DNA of 64,000 nt, taken from NCBI GenBank assembly GCA_017165825.1, contig CM029377.1, forward strand, positions 23,326,386 through 23,390,385, read 5' to 3'. A model generated the notes under the pieces. That model made no database searches and had not been told where the DNA came from. It worked only from the letters and a program-made list of their open reading frames with translations. The position numbers and the translations under genes were made by a program. The stretch is from Hepsetus odoe (lineage: Eukaryota > Chordata > Actinopteri > Characiformes > Hepsetidae). This document shows positions 10,821-23,821 of this stretch, piece by piece (within the stretch, counting starts at the first letter, position 1; the number at the start of each line of letters is the position of its first letter).

Positions 10821-13071
10821 ATATCATATCTATAAAACTGTGCCTTTCCAGTGAAGTTTTCTGAAGTGTTTCGGGTTTGAATGTGAGTGATCCAGTGACA
10901 GAGTGTGACATAGTTGCATCTATGAGAATGCCAGTGCTTTTTAATGTAAAATGGAAAACGACAGCACAAGCAATGTAAGCAATGATGATTATTTTAATCC
11001 TCATAATCCCAAAGGACATTTACATGGTGCACAACTGCCTACAAAAACACATAATTGCAAGTTTCCTTTTAAACAGAGTGAATACTGCATTACAAAGCAA
11101 AAGATTGCAATTTGTCTTCTGCACATTCATCCATTCATCCTGGCTCACACTGGCTCATCCCAATTCGCTAGTCAGTCACTTAGTTGAGTCATGCTTTTGT
11201 TTCTACATGCTTTCCTCCAGTCCCGATGGAATTTGCTATAGAATGTGCATGGTTTGCAACATGCCTGATAGAGACCAGTCATGTCACACCACTCGTATGA
11301 AAAATAACAGTACACTTATGTGGTGTCTGGGGTCAAAGGTCATTCCTCCATTCAAGTTATGCTAACTGCATTTGTTCTGCTATTTGTCTGGCATAGCAGG
11401 CTGTCAGATTTCACATTTACTCAACATTAAAGTACTGAAGCGCAAAAATGTATGATTATTCATTGACTATAAAAACAGCAAAACTGAATGCTACCAAAAA
11501 GCCAAGAAAATGTGCTCTTTGGGATGCATTTGATGTAATCAACACATCTGAATCGAAGCTGTGGCCGATATCTGTGTTAATGATTAGTCTTTTTAAAACA
11601 AAAACAAACCCTGAAGCGTGTGAACCTTTACAGGAAAAGTGAAACTTCAGAGACCAAAACAAAACCAGTCAAACTTTACTTTAGGAAAGGAAACCATCGG
11701 AGGTGTACATGCTCTTTGACAGGAGAGTGATGTAACAATGCAGGTAGATGTGATGTCAACATGCAGAGCTGAAGCAGGAGTAAGTATCTGTGGCTGCAGT
11801 CAGTCTTTGTGCACTACATTTGGTACACAGGTTTAAATATAAAACTACAGGGTCCTTAAGGCAGGTACACTGAAAACCTATAACCCGGATCAAAAGCAGG
11901 CAAACTAAACTCTTCCCCACAGCAAAGGAAAGAATGGAATGTTGATTTGCTCTTTGACGTGATGTCCCAATGCAGATGGCTATGATGTCACAATGCAGCT
12001 TTGCTCATGTCACAGTGTAGGGCTGGACTGCAGGTGGGGCAGATCTTTGTGGCAGTAAGAATATAAAGCTGGGTTCCTGAAGCATGCACACTTTTATTCA
12101 GAAAGTGAGCAGCAATATGCCGAGTTAAATCAAAACAGAAACTGCTGCAGTTTTGGTCTGATTTTTTGTGAAATGAAAAATATATTTAAATATAAAACAG
12201 TTAGGGAATTTCTACAAAAGAGAACAAATAAATAATAAAGAAACAAGTCTCAAGTGGTCCTCCGACCAGTACTCCTGCCTCTGGACACTGCACTGGACCT
12301 GCATGGTGAGTTGAGTTGGAGCAAAAACGTGGACCACTTTGGGGGACTCCTTTGAAGAGCACTGGTCAAGAAAAAATAGCCATTCTCAGGACTATAACAC
12401 AGCGCTTGGTGATTTAATGAATAGAAAAAGCAGCTGAATTCTATCCTGGGCTACTCACATGAGTCGCCATCTATAAAAAGTAACTTCACAAATGACATGT
12501 TTTCTCAAATTCTTTGGAATGCCTTCCTAATATATACGTAATATACTTACTGGCCACACTAACAGATCATCATCTATTAAACATGTATCATCCTACGCAT
12601 TTGCTAATCCCACTCTGATAAATATGAAGTTATGCACCTGCATTCTTTATGAGGGAAAGTGTGCACGTGAAACAAAGAGAAAGACGAGGGAAAGACAAAA
12701 ATGATTGTTAGAAGCAGATGTCTTGCCGCGATGTGCACATCATTAAGAAAGCAAATGAGAGCATTAAAGGGGCATTCCAGCCTAAAATTGGAGTAAGTTG
12801 TTCCGTACCGTACCTCACCCTTCAGCGTATCCTCATATCATCAACTATCTTCAAAATATCATCAGAAGGGGGTTCTCCTTAATCTATAGAGTCCCGCTGT
12901 GGCACCATCTTTGAAGGCTTTTCATTTTGGCCAGCGTGTCCCTTTAAGCTGGGTTTATTATGATATATCTTCCACCACAAATGACTTCTGATGCATTCTC
13001 AAGAATTGCAACCCACTAAAGTACAAGCGTTTTTTTGGTCTAGCAGTTTTCACCGTGTTTGTGGCTGTGAG
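10821..13071. other. Intergenic / frmpd1 3' flank with 225-bp imperfect tandem duplication
   Basis: No gene is recognised here. Around 11655-11880 and 11880-12110 two imperfect copies of one sequence occur in tandem, sharing a GCTCTTTGAC block, GATGT(AA/CC)CAATGCAG blocks, AATATAAA near the end and GCACACT/GTACACT ends. Short open frames (for example 11448-11642) have no recognisable motif. The remainder is AT-rich. Confidence 0.5.
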
Positions 13072-13265
13072 TTTATTGGTAAGCAGTGATTCTGGCAAAT
13101 TTATGTCTCAGTCACCCTGATGTGAGTAGGTAGTTTACCACAGCACATTTATTTCCCAGTATTTGTAAAGTCACCAGTTTTGGCAAGTTTCCATTCATAT
13201 GTAAGAGAGTGCCCCCTATGAGGTTGGACTTCTGCAAAAAAACTCCTAATGTCACAGTTTAGGGG
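13072..13265 (-). other. frmpd1: frmpd1 proximal 3' UTR with poly(A) candidates
   Basis: TTTATT at 13148-13153 and at 13072-13077 read AATAAA on the transcribed strand, 115-195 nt past the stop. Either could end a short 3' UTR; a longer UTR is equally possible. Confidence 0.35.
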
Positions 13266-15901
13266 TCAAAGGGCAGTGAGTGTGCGGAAGAGCTGTGTGA
13301 GGCAGAAAACCGAAGTTGTGAGGGCCGTGCACTGGCGGGCCAGGAGCTTAATACTGAGATCATGGCACGTCCTCTTTCCAGCAGTGTTGCCCACACGTTC
13401 TGCTGCCCTGGCAAATTCCTGGTAGGTTTGTGCCAGGTCTGCAAGTCCTGAGAGAGCCTGGGTGTGGCGCTCCCGGCATCTATGGCAGCTTGAGAAACTG
13501 AGACACACACTCGTCAACTGCACAAGCGAGTGAAAACTCTCAGCTAGCGCTTGCAGCGTCTCCCCCGGGGTCTGTCCAACCCTCACCACTTGCTGGCAGC
13601 CGGCAAGGAACCCCCGAGCCTCCATATGCAGCCTCTGCTTGTTTTCAGAAAAGTGGGCTGCACAGGTTTCTCGGGGGTGCTCCTGAACACCATCTTGGTC
13701 TTTCATAGCACCAGCCAGGACAGTTAATAGTGTGTCGACATCTCTCTGCAGAGCCAGGAAGCCTGTGGGTGGTAACGGGTAGCGGCGGGCCAACAGAGCA
13801 GCAATAGCATCTTCATGAGGGTCGGAGAGAAAGCAGTCTGGGGAATGCAGCGGTGACAGAAGAGGGCCAAGTTCTGCAGGTGAAGAAGGTGGCAGGACCA
13901 CATGGGGGAAGGAAGGAAGGGGTGAGGATGGTGAAAAAGAGGAAGGGGAACCAGAGAGGGATGATGGAGGAACAGATGCCATCTGCATTACCTGGTCATT
14001 CTCTCCCTCCTGTGTTCTGCAGGAGAACTCATAGACGGTAAGTTCATCATCAAAGCTGCCACTGTCTAGAACACCACTGAAGCAGTTGGTGTACACTGAT
14101 TTGCATCCACAGACCTCCAAAGGTGTTTCAACACCATCCATGACTGTCTCACAACCCATGACGAGGGCTGAGCTGCAGCTGAGGTCAGGTTTACCATGTG
14201 GACATGGACTAGGCAGTGGCTTGGGCTGGACGTTGGTGGGCTGAGTTTCACAGTTTGTGATAATCCCACAGCCAGAGGTCAGAAGATGCGAGTGTGCACC
14301 TTCGAGGGGGCTACTTCCTCTTTGTAATCCGCCAATCTCTCTTGATGTCATGACACCCCAAGGCCCATTCAGATTTTGGGTAGTGACCACCACAGATGAA
14401 GGGCTGATCTTCACACATGAAGGTGGGTTGGAAAACTGAGGAGGTTGCTCTGCCTCACTTTTTGTCTTTTGCTGTCCACACACCTGTGGATATTGGTGGC
14501 TTACTTCTCTGACTTCTTCAATCACCTCTGTGACCTCTTCAGAAACTATGGTAACAACTGTAACCTCTGTAACCTCAGAAGATGAGGGCTCATCCTCAGC
14601 TTCTTCTTTCACAACATCCACCTCATTTCTCTCTGGCTGCGTGTCAGAAAATCTTCTTGCTGGTTTGGCATTTCCACTAGTACTAGCATTGTCATCCAGC
14701 AATTCTTGGGAACGTGACAGGTAAAGGGGCAAGTTCTGAATCTTTCCACGAAGTGTTGAAGCAGAAAGACGACCAAGGATCCCAGATGAACATGGTGCAA
14801 ATAGGTATCCAAGGGGGGGCTCCATGGATGGAACACTAGAGGACAGATCAAGGATGGGTGGATCACTAGAACTGTCAGTGTCATCAGACTCTAGTACTTT
14901 TTTGCTGATAAAAGGTTCCCTTTGAGGGAAAAGGTGCCTTGGGGGACAAATAGGAGCTCTTCTCTCAAAAGCTGCTGACATGCTCTGGCTTCTGTTTCTT
15001 TCAATTGGTTTGACAGGGCTTTTTGGGTCCACCTCTGGGCTTGGGCTGCAGGTTATGGTTGGGACTTGTAAGCATAGTGAGCTAGAGAGGGAGGTTTGGC
15101 CTAATCTTGGGAGTGAGTAGGTCTTTACCTTGTCAAACGCATTTGGTGCTAGACCTTGTATGAATGAATCTTCATCATTTGTCTTTAAATTTACAGTGTT
15201 ATCTCCCTCCTCTCTTTTATATGAGGCAAAGAATAAATGATCAGTGAGGAACCCTTTAAACAGATCTCCCACTGCATTATTGTCCGCAGTATCAGCACTA
15301 CTGATTTCCTTGGCTTTAGGATCTACACAGGTACGTGATGCTACAATAGCAGGTGAAACTGTAGACATGAGGTCTGTGACCGATTTAAACTCCATGGAAT
15401 CTGGTTCCATTAACATAAGCTGTTGTTTCCTCTGACTGGATGTGCTGATGTTGTTGCCATCCAGGAGATGCTGGGGTTCAGCCTTAGTTGGTTTGGATGG
15501 GTGAATGGATTTGGTCTCTAGTTGTGCGGGCTCCCCTTCTGTATTGGATAGGGATAAAACTGTGGGGCAAGAGGTTTGATCTGATAACTCACCACCATCC
15601 AAGCGAGAGATTAGACCTTTGCCCTTTTTATCGGGCCCTAACCTGTGATTTGGGATTTGGTTGCAGCTATTTGCTTGATTTTCTTCAGGGAAAGATACTA
15701 AAGAGGTGTAATCTGTTTCCATGAAGGAGCGGCGTTTCCTGGATCTTTTGCGGAACCTTGACAGTTCATTTTCTATCTCCACCTGTTGTTCCTCTTCCTT
15801 CTCTCCTGCCTTCTCTCCCTCGCTCATCTCTTGTTCGCCAACACTGATTCCAATATCACTCAGACTAAGTGCATGTTTCATCGTGCTTTCTGTTGAATTT
15901 T
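13266..15901 (-). CDS. frmpd1: frmpd1 terminal exon 15: long disordered tail and helical C-terminus
   Basis: A 2636-bp last exon encodes residues about 855-1732, half the protein. It has a basic cluster RFRKRSRKRR near its start, a low-complexity EVTEVTVVTIVSEEVTEVIEE run, Pro/Ser-rich stretches, and a C-terminal roughly 180-residue region rich in Leu, Ala and Cys that looks alpha-helical (AIAALLARRYPLPPTGFLAL to LTQLFRTLTAL). That end is conserved in FRMPD1-type proteins. The stop is TGA at 13266-13268. Confidence 0.93.
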
Positions 15902-18900
15902 CTGGAAAAGAAAAAGTATACATTCTCATAAATATTTTTAACACCTTTACATACAGCTGCCCTTTTTACATTCACGGCATTGAGCTCTTATCCCAAACGT
16001 CTCCCCCGAGCAGTTTAGGGTTCAGGGGTTTGCTTAGGAACCCAATGGTGGTGGTGCTGGAGGTGGGTTTCGGGGCAGCGGTGGCCTAATGGTTAGGGCA
16101 TTGGCCACATGATCGGAGGATCGGGGGTTCAAACCCCTTCCCAATAGGTTGCCCTGAGGTTACTTTGAGCAAACCTTGAGCAAGGTGCCGTCCCCGTCAC
16201 TGCTCCCCGGGCACTTTCAATAGCTGCCCACAGCTGCACGGTGTTTGAGTGTGCATGGGTTAAAAGCAGAGGTCCAATTTCGTTGTGGTTCATTGTCTGC
16301 TGTGCTTTGACCTCGCAATGACAAGGATTGTCACTTTCACTTTCAAACCTACGACCTCTTGTTCCATAGAGCAGTGCCCTCCCACTAGACCACCACCACC
16401 GCCATTAAGACTTTAATTGTTCATGTGTTATTGAGAAGGACAACACAGCATTTGTTGCATTCACATTAAGCTCAGTATTTATCTTTTATTCTTTACTGAG
16501 TTACAAATAATTCAGAATAAAAAAATGTGACCAAACCTCTAGTCATGACTGCCGACGAAGAATCCTCAGGAGACGTGAATCTCTCCTGGGCATCGAAGAA
16601 CTCATCATCTGAGCTACTGTCTCCAAAGCCTGGAGGAGGCTGAAGGATGGGTATGGGCTCTGCCTTTCTCTCTTCATCTTGACCATTTTCCTGCTCTTCT
16701 TTCTGAGCGATGGGGGGAGAGGGAGGTCTTGGGATGCTGCGGGCACTATCGGGTGTCACATTAGAGCAGATGTTGTAGTAACACCGTGCATCTCCCTGTT
16801 CGAATGTAAACACATACTCTCCGTGGGAACTTTCCTCTTTTCGTTGTCCATCTGCATCACCTGCCTCGTCTTCATAATCCTCATCCTCACTGGCCTCAGG
16901 AGGGCTGGGTAGACATTCTGCAATGTTGGACAGAGCGGCAAAGCATACAAATGGATCATTGTCTCCAGTGAAATCAGTGGAACACAACTCGCTGTGAAAG
17001 TCGTCTCTGCAATGCAGTTGCTTTGAATTTGGTGAGGACAGGGGAGGACCGGCATGGAGGTAGTCGTCTCCCAAATCCAGATGATTAGGACAGCTCGTGG
17101 AGCAATAGGTCAGAAGGTCATCCTCCTCCAATGCATCCATAGAGTCACTGGACACGCTGGTTAGGAAACGCGAGTCTGTACGGCATGAGTCTGACGCCTC
17201 AGATGATGGGTCCTCCACAATGATGACACAAGGAAGATCTGCCTCCTTCTCTTCCTGCTTTCTGTCCTCCTTTCCTGCACCTTCCGTGTCTTTTACCCCA
17301 TCATTTGCACATGAGTTATTCTCCTCCTCTTCCCTTACAGTCTCTGTTTTAATAGCTCCATTGGCTGCATCACCTTGCGCGTCTACTTTTTCCGACTCAT
17401 TCATATTTTCTCTCTCCCGTTCCATGCCTGGCCTGTCACTCAAACTCTCTGCGACCCCCCGCGGATCACTATGGTTAGCTTTAGCCACATGAGCAAGGAG
17501 AGCCTCCATGTCTGTATCTGAGTCTTCCGAGTCACTGCCACATCGGGATACGTAACCTGTACAAAACGCACACATGAAACCGTGCCTCTAATCACTAAAT
17601 TCAGTCCAAATAAAAAATACTAATCACAGTATCATTAAAAACCTCATACATCTAAAAGATTTATATATGAAACTAGAAGATGTCACAAAACCTACAGCTG
17701 TACTGAACTATTTTGGAAAGGCAACTTACTGCATGCTAGCTAGCAAGCATGGAAGATCTCCAACACTAATGTAGTGACTATGATTGTGTACCTTCCTCTG
17801 CTGATATACGGTGGCCTTTTGACTTCACCATCCAGGGGAACACACAGATCTGAGGATCCACCAACAGTTTGCAATATCCAGCTATCAGACATGACAAGTC
17901 CTTAGCAGCCACTGACTCCAACAGCAGAGTTATGGGCTGGCCGGAGCAGAAGAGAGAAATCCAAGCAAAGATTTATATGCATCCATGCAACTCTCAGGCT
18001 GTATTTAAAAAAAAAATCCTCCTATTTTTATACATTATTCTGGGTCATACTGGATTAAAAAGGGATTTGTGATTTCCTTTTCTTAAAGAAGATCAGTGAT
18101 CTAAGCCATAATGGCGAGGGCTACTTTTGGAACATTTTTTGAGAGTGTGTTTTGCAGAGAGTACCTTTATATCCTGCAGGTAGATTTTGACCAGACTGAC
18201 ACGTTCTGACTCAGGCGTGAGCTCCACTCTGGTGATGCTGCTGAACTCAGTCAGTGTGGTCATGATACTCAGCTTGTGATTGATCACCTGACTCACTCCA
18301 TACTGCGCCCCCACTAACAGACTCACCATAGACTCTCTGTCCTGCAACTGGGCGGAGAGGAATGCGTGTTTCAGAGAGCGATTTGTTCATTCCCCCATGA
18401 CTCCATCCAACAGGAGGGGTAAATTGCAGGCCATGAGGGAAATAGCTTCCAATTTGCATCTTTTAAAACGGCCATGGGTTGTATGTCGTGAGTGCTTACC
18501 ATCATGGTGGCACTGAAGGATTTGCCCCCGTAAGACTTGAGCTCACACATCTCGATCAGGTAATTTAACCTTGCTTGGTTTACTGTCACCACCTGAGAAT
18601 CAACATAGAGCATGGAGAATATGATTGGTGGGCTGGTATATATTTCCCAACGACCTCATCAGTCAATTTCACAATATCTATTTTTCTTCTTCATATGATC
18701 TTTTTTTAAGATATTAAATCTGAAACATGCTCATTTTGTTCTCTTTTATAAATATCACAGAGAAACTAAATGTGCTATAATCACCCAAATTCTACTCAAC
18801 AGGACCAACTATTGTCTTCAAACCCAGCACCTAAATCCAGTTTCCATTCCTGGATTTAAGTTTTGATGATGTCAATAAAACTCTCACAAATACATGAAAC

Positions 18901-20011
18901 CTCCTTATCATACTAACAATCCCATGTCATCGCCTGTTCCTGAAGATCTTCTTTACAAAAGGATGAGTTCTTCATGGTTCCCTGCAGTCAGTACATGTAA
19001 CGGTTCTGTGCCAGTAGAGGGCGCCCTGCTCTGATTGTGCACACCTGGGCATTGGGTGCCAGGTGTGCCTCATCGGGGGCTGGCGTTATAAGCCCCAGTG
19101 AATAACAGCAGGGTGCTGGTCATTCTGTGTTCGCACTTTGTGATTGTTCATGTTATGTTTTATACTTGTTACGTTTAATATGTTTTGTTTGAGTTCTGTG
19201 CATGTTATCCGTCATTAAAGTCCAGTACAAAGTTCTCGACTCTGCGTTCGCGTCCAGTCCACAACACCACATTGTGACAGAACAGTAGCCACACACACAC
19301 ACACACACACACCTTCTGCTTGGGCTCCTGTACAAGAACTTTCTTCATGTGGTAACTGATGGCTTTCCTAAGATCCTTCTCTCGCATGTTCCTCAACAAA
19401 GTGCTGGAGACAAAGCTCTCGATACCCCAGTCCTTCCTGCAGAACCACAGACACAAACTAATGAAGACCCACAAAACACATACATCATGTTCTCTTTCTT
19501 TCATAACTTATCCCTTTCACTTCCTTTCTTTGTTTTTATTCCACATTTACATCTTTGAGCCCTTTTCTTTCTTTTTCTTCTCCACTTTATTCTGTGTGTG
19601 TGTGCTCATACGTGACAGTCTTTAGGGGTGTTTTGGGTGATTGGCCGGTGCTGGCGAGTCTCTCCTGAATGTGCAGCGCAGCCAGTCTGAGAGCTGTGTT
19701 ACATTTCATCTCCACAGCAAACCGCTCCTGTAGGACATCACTCACACTCTACACACGCACACTCACAGTTATAGACTGTAGAGCATTTGTTGAAGGTCAT
19801 CACTCTGACCAGTAAAAGGCGGACTGGAAAGTAGTTTTCTGTCACATACACAGTTATACAAAATCACAGACACACACATACCTGCAAATAGAGGTACTCA
19901 AAGGCTACAGGATCTTCCTTCAGCAAGTCTCCTGGTTCTTTGGGCATGAAGCAGACACGGAACAAACATCGATAATCATGTGACTCCTTCTTCTGGACCA
20001 CCTACAGTAGG

Positions 20012-20066
<55 letters not shown>

Positions 20067-23000
20067 AATATACACTGCAGGCCTGAAGTTAGGACCCACC
20101 AAACATAAAAAAAGAAAAAACTATAAAAAAAAAACTATATAAAACTTTTTTGGAGAAGACATGTCATGACTGCCTTTAGAGTGTTGAAATTGTATTCATG
20201 TCAGATCTGTTGTCAGAAAACCTTCAGTTTGTGGTTTTAACAATAAGAAGAAAAGGCTACGAGCCAAACAGCACAAACACTGGCACATTCAGCATCGAGT
20301 GCAGGTCTTGTTGAAAGACGAGAGTAAATTTCAGCGATTCAGGGGAACGGAAGGTTGTGTGGCAGTGGACGGGGAGAAGGGCAGGACAAAATTTGGAAAT
20401 TATGTTATCCATTCCAAAGAAAGAAAAAGGGTTTGTGAATTTTGCCTTGTCCTCCCCATGTCTTCAGATCTTTCTTTCGTTGAGCTGCGGGGGATGAGCC
20501 GGAGAGACAAGTTTGTTGAAAGAAACTGCCAATCTGTGCTGCTGTGATAAAGACATTTTATCACATTGCACTTCAAAAATGTGCGTTTTTATAATAGCTT
20601 TGCGCTCTGTTCGTCATCTCAGCTGGGGCGTACCTCTCGAATCAGCTCCTCCTCATGCAGGAGAAGCAGTTTGGTGATGCTGTACTGTTGTTCCAGCATG
20701 AGAGAGAAGTGCTCGATTCGGGATATGGACAGCTTCTCCTTCAGAGTCATCACTATGTCCTAGTGAGCGACAAACACATAGAAAGACTTAGAACCAGACA
20801 AGCCCAATGCAACATACAGGCCAATGCTCTTCAATTATGACCTCACTTCATTTCATTTAGCGTTGCCATGGAAACGCTAACGAGAGTAGTTCATGCTGTA
20901 ATTACGTTTTTGTGAAACAAACGATGGAATGTCTGCTATATCCAGTCCCATTAAGCGTATTACACTGCCTGGCCTGGTTCAGCTGAAAGGTCCAAACTGT
21001 GCCTCTTGATCTATTAGTGAGCCCCAGGCCTAGCTTAAGTGCTCATTTAATCATCCTAATGTAATAGCCGCACAACAGCCTCACGATGAGCACGAGCTAT
21101 GCTACAACTGTTGTGTTTGTCTTAATAATCCCTTGCATGGCGATGAATTACATAGAGAACATACACGTCCTTCCTACCTTCACTGTGGTCTTCGGTTCGA
21201 ATTTGAAGGCCTTGGTCTGCCCGTTCTCTAAGTAGACCTTCAAGACGTTGGGCAAGAACAGCAGAGAGTTGCCCTGTGGGTCAGAGTAAAGCTGGTTTAA
21301 AAAAAAAAATCTCTCCTGAAAATCTGAACAGAAAAAGGATTCAAGAAAACATCCATCTGGGATCCCATAAAACCCCATTCAGAGCTCATGCTTAACTTGA
21401 TTCATGTGGTTTATCAAAAATTAAACCAGCAATTAATCAACGTCCCTGCATGCAGAGCAGACCTGCTTGGTGTCTGAAGTTCGGTTGTCACTGGAGGTAA
21501 CGGACATTTATGTAATACGAATTAGCATTAGCTTCAATCTCAGTAGACTTGCTCATGTGGATTCTGAGACTGAAGGACACTGTTTTATGAAAAGATGAAC
21601 AACAGCACCTGCCATCATTAAAAAAACCTGAATTTGGGGCACAGAATGTCATAAATTGTGAGAAACCATATAAGAAATTTGAGATGATGGGACGTCCCAG
21701 CACAGATTGAGACAGTCTGCAGGAGGTCAACTGGTGCTCATATACATATACACAGACCGACCATGACAAATCATCAAATCAGGAAAAATCGAGCATCGAC
21801 TTGTTTTATTTAAGGTACCAGTGTGTGCACCGTCTGTTCAGTAAACGACGAGCTATGGAACAAATACAAACAGACCTCCTTGAATAAATGATTAATTGAA
21901 TAATTAATAAATTACTGATCAATTATTAAAGAAGACTGCCTAAAATGCTCCGTCCCTCCTACCTCCCTCCACTGCCTTTCTTAGTCCTTCTCTCTGCAAT
22001 ATTTTCATTCCCAGAAAAGGGAAGCCATGCAGGTTTCAGCGAACACAGAAACCATAAGCAAACACTTCAATAAATTGGACAAAGATCAAGCAGCATAATT
22101 CCCCTGGATTGAGAACAATCATTCCCGAAAAACTGAAAATATCTGGTGCTGTTTACACTCTTTTAGATGATTTTTACCTGGACTGGCAACATGTCCAAGG
22201 TGTCTATGAGTGCTGAGAGTCCAGAACGAGCAGAAATATGATGGATGGATGGATATTTACATCCGATGAAATTCATCATCTGAATCAAATGAAGTTATTA
22301 AAAAGGCCAAAAATTTATAATTTACTATTTAAAAGCAAAGTAACATTAAGAGGCTTCTTTCTCTCTCTTGTCAGGTTACTTCTTTGGAGATAGGAGGATT
22401 TACTTCATAATTATGAAAGCACCTATCCATCGACTTCTTTTGTGTGCCAATAGGCCTGGGAACATTTACTGATTCATTAATCAGTTGCTATGCTGAGTGA
22501 CACAGGCATGGCACATGCATTTTCATCCTTTGTTGTATAAAACCAGTCTAAAACCAGTTACCAGTTACCAGTTCCCGTCCTGGAGCTCTGGTGTCCACAG
22601 TTGGGTAGTCTCAGCAAGGGAATCACCAAAATGTTTGCTTTAAATACTGAAATGATCCGTTTGTGAATATTGCTTACCAACCCAGCCCTTCTGTCTATTA
22701 CTGTAAACACTTGTTTGAAGACCCCCAATAAAATACAGCTATTTTACTGATTTTCTAAATGAAAGTCTCTACGGTGAACATACTTAAATATGAGTTTTTA
22801 CATTTTAATGAATAGTTTCTTACCATTAATGTCACGTGTGTTGGGTTTTGGGCACGCTAGAGGGCACTCTCTGTCACGTGTGTTGGGTTTTGGGCACGCT
22901 AGAGGGCGCTCTCGGTCACGTGTGTTGGGTTTTGGGCACGCTAGAGGGCGCTCTGTTCTGACTAAGCACACCTGAGCCCCTGCGGGCAGGTGTGCATCAT

Positions 23001-23449
23001 TGGGGCTGACTATTTAAGCCCCGATGAGTCAGAACAGAGCGCGGCTCATTAGATAGGCTATGCCTGCACGTAATGGTGGTTTTGTCAGTCAGTCAGTCAG
23101 TCAGTCAGTCAGTAACTGCAGTCTGAGTTCTTGTTTGTTTGTGTTTTCTCCTTTGTTTAATAAACTTCTGTTCTGAACCCCTGGCTCGGACCTGACGTCC
23201 CTCTGGTACCACACCACCGTTACAATTAATCAAACATATATAAGAAAAAAAAGAGCCAAAAGCCTAATGCTGGGAAGATCAGGCCATTTCCAGTAAGCAA
23301 GGTTTCATTTAATCTCTCCATGTCCCTCCCTCACTCCCTCTCTCTGTTAATGAGAAGAGGATGTGGTTTTTCTGGGCTATTAATGAAAAAACATCAGCAG
23401 CAGAGATCCCTCTCTTGCTGAGTCAAATTTCCCTTAAGCACATTGTCAA

Positions 23450-23498
<49 letters not shown>

Positions 23499-23785
23499 TA
23501 AACTTCTGTTTGCCTACACACAGACATTCTTCATCCTGTCCCACATAAAAGATTAATTGAACAAGAGCATCAGATGTATATGAAAAGAGTCCAGCGCTGC
23601 ATTACAGCTCATTAGTTTATGTCCGTTTAATGCCTCCATCTTTTCCTTTATGGCCTTTGTTTAGCTTTTGCGCTTAAGAGTTTAGGACCCAAAATTCTGT
23701 GCTGCAGCTCTTTAATGCATGCACTTGATCCAACTTTAGATCGAAAAGGCAGCTTCGGGTTGCCTAAATGTATCCACAAACACAC

Positions 23786-23821
<36 letters not shown>

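Noticed and set aside
11448..11642. 64-codon frame in the pgm2-frmpd1 gap
   Set aside because: No recognisable motif, too short, no supporting neighbours.
16072..16140. tRNA gene (tRNA-like A and B boxes)
   Set aside because: The head belongs to a SINE with conserved body and tail and several sibling copies; no proper cloverleaf was found.
22790..22975. Open frame with three repeated VLGFGHARG peptides
   Set aside because: Translation of the 42-bp units at the 5' end of the solo LTR, not a gene.
23084..23112. Regular (TCAG)n repeats, considered as a CRISPR-like array
   Set aside because: Simple 4-bp microsatellite without spacers, inside an LTR in a vertebrate genome.
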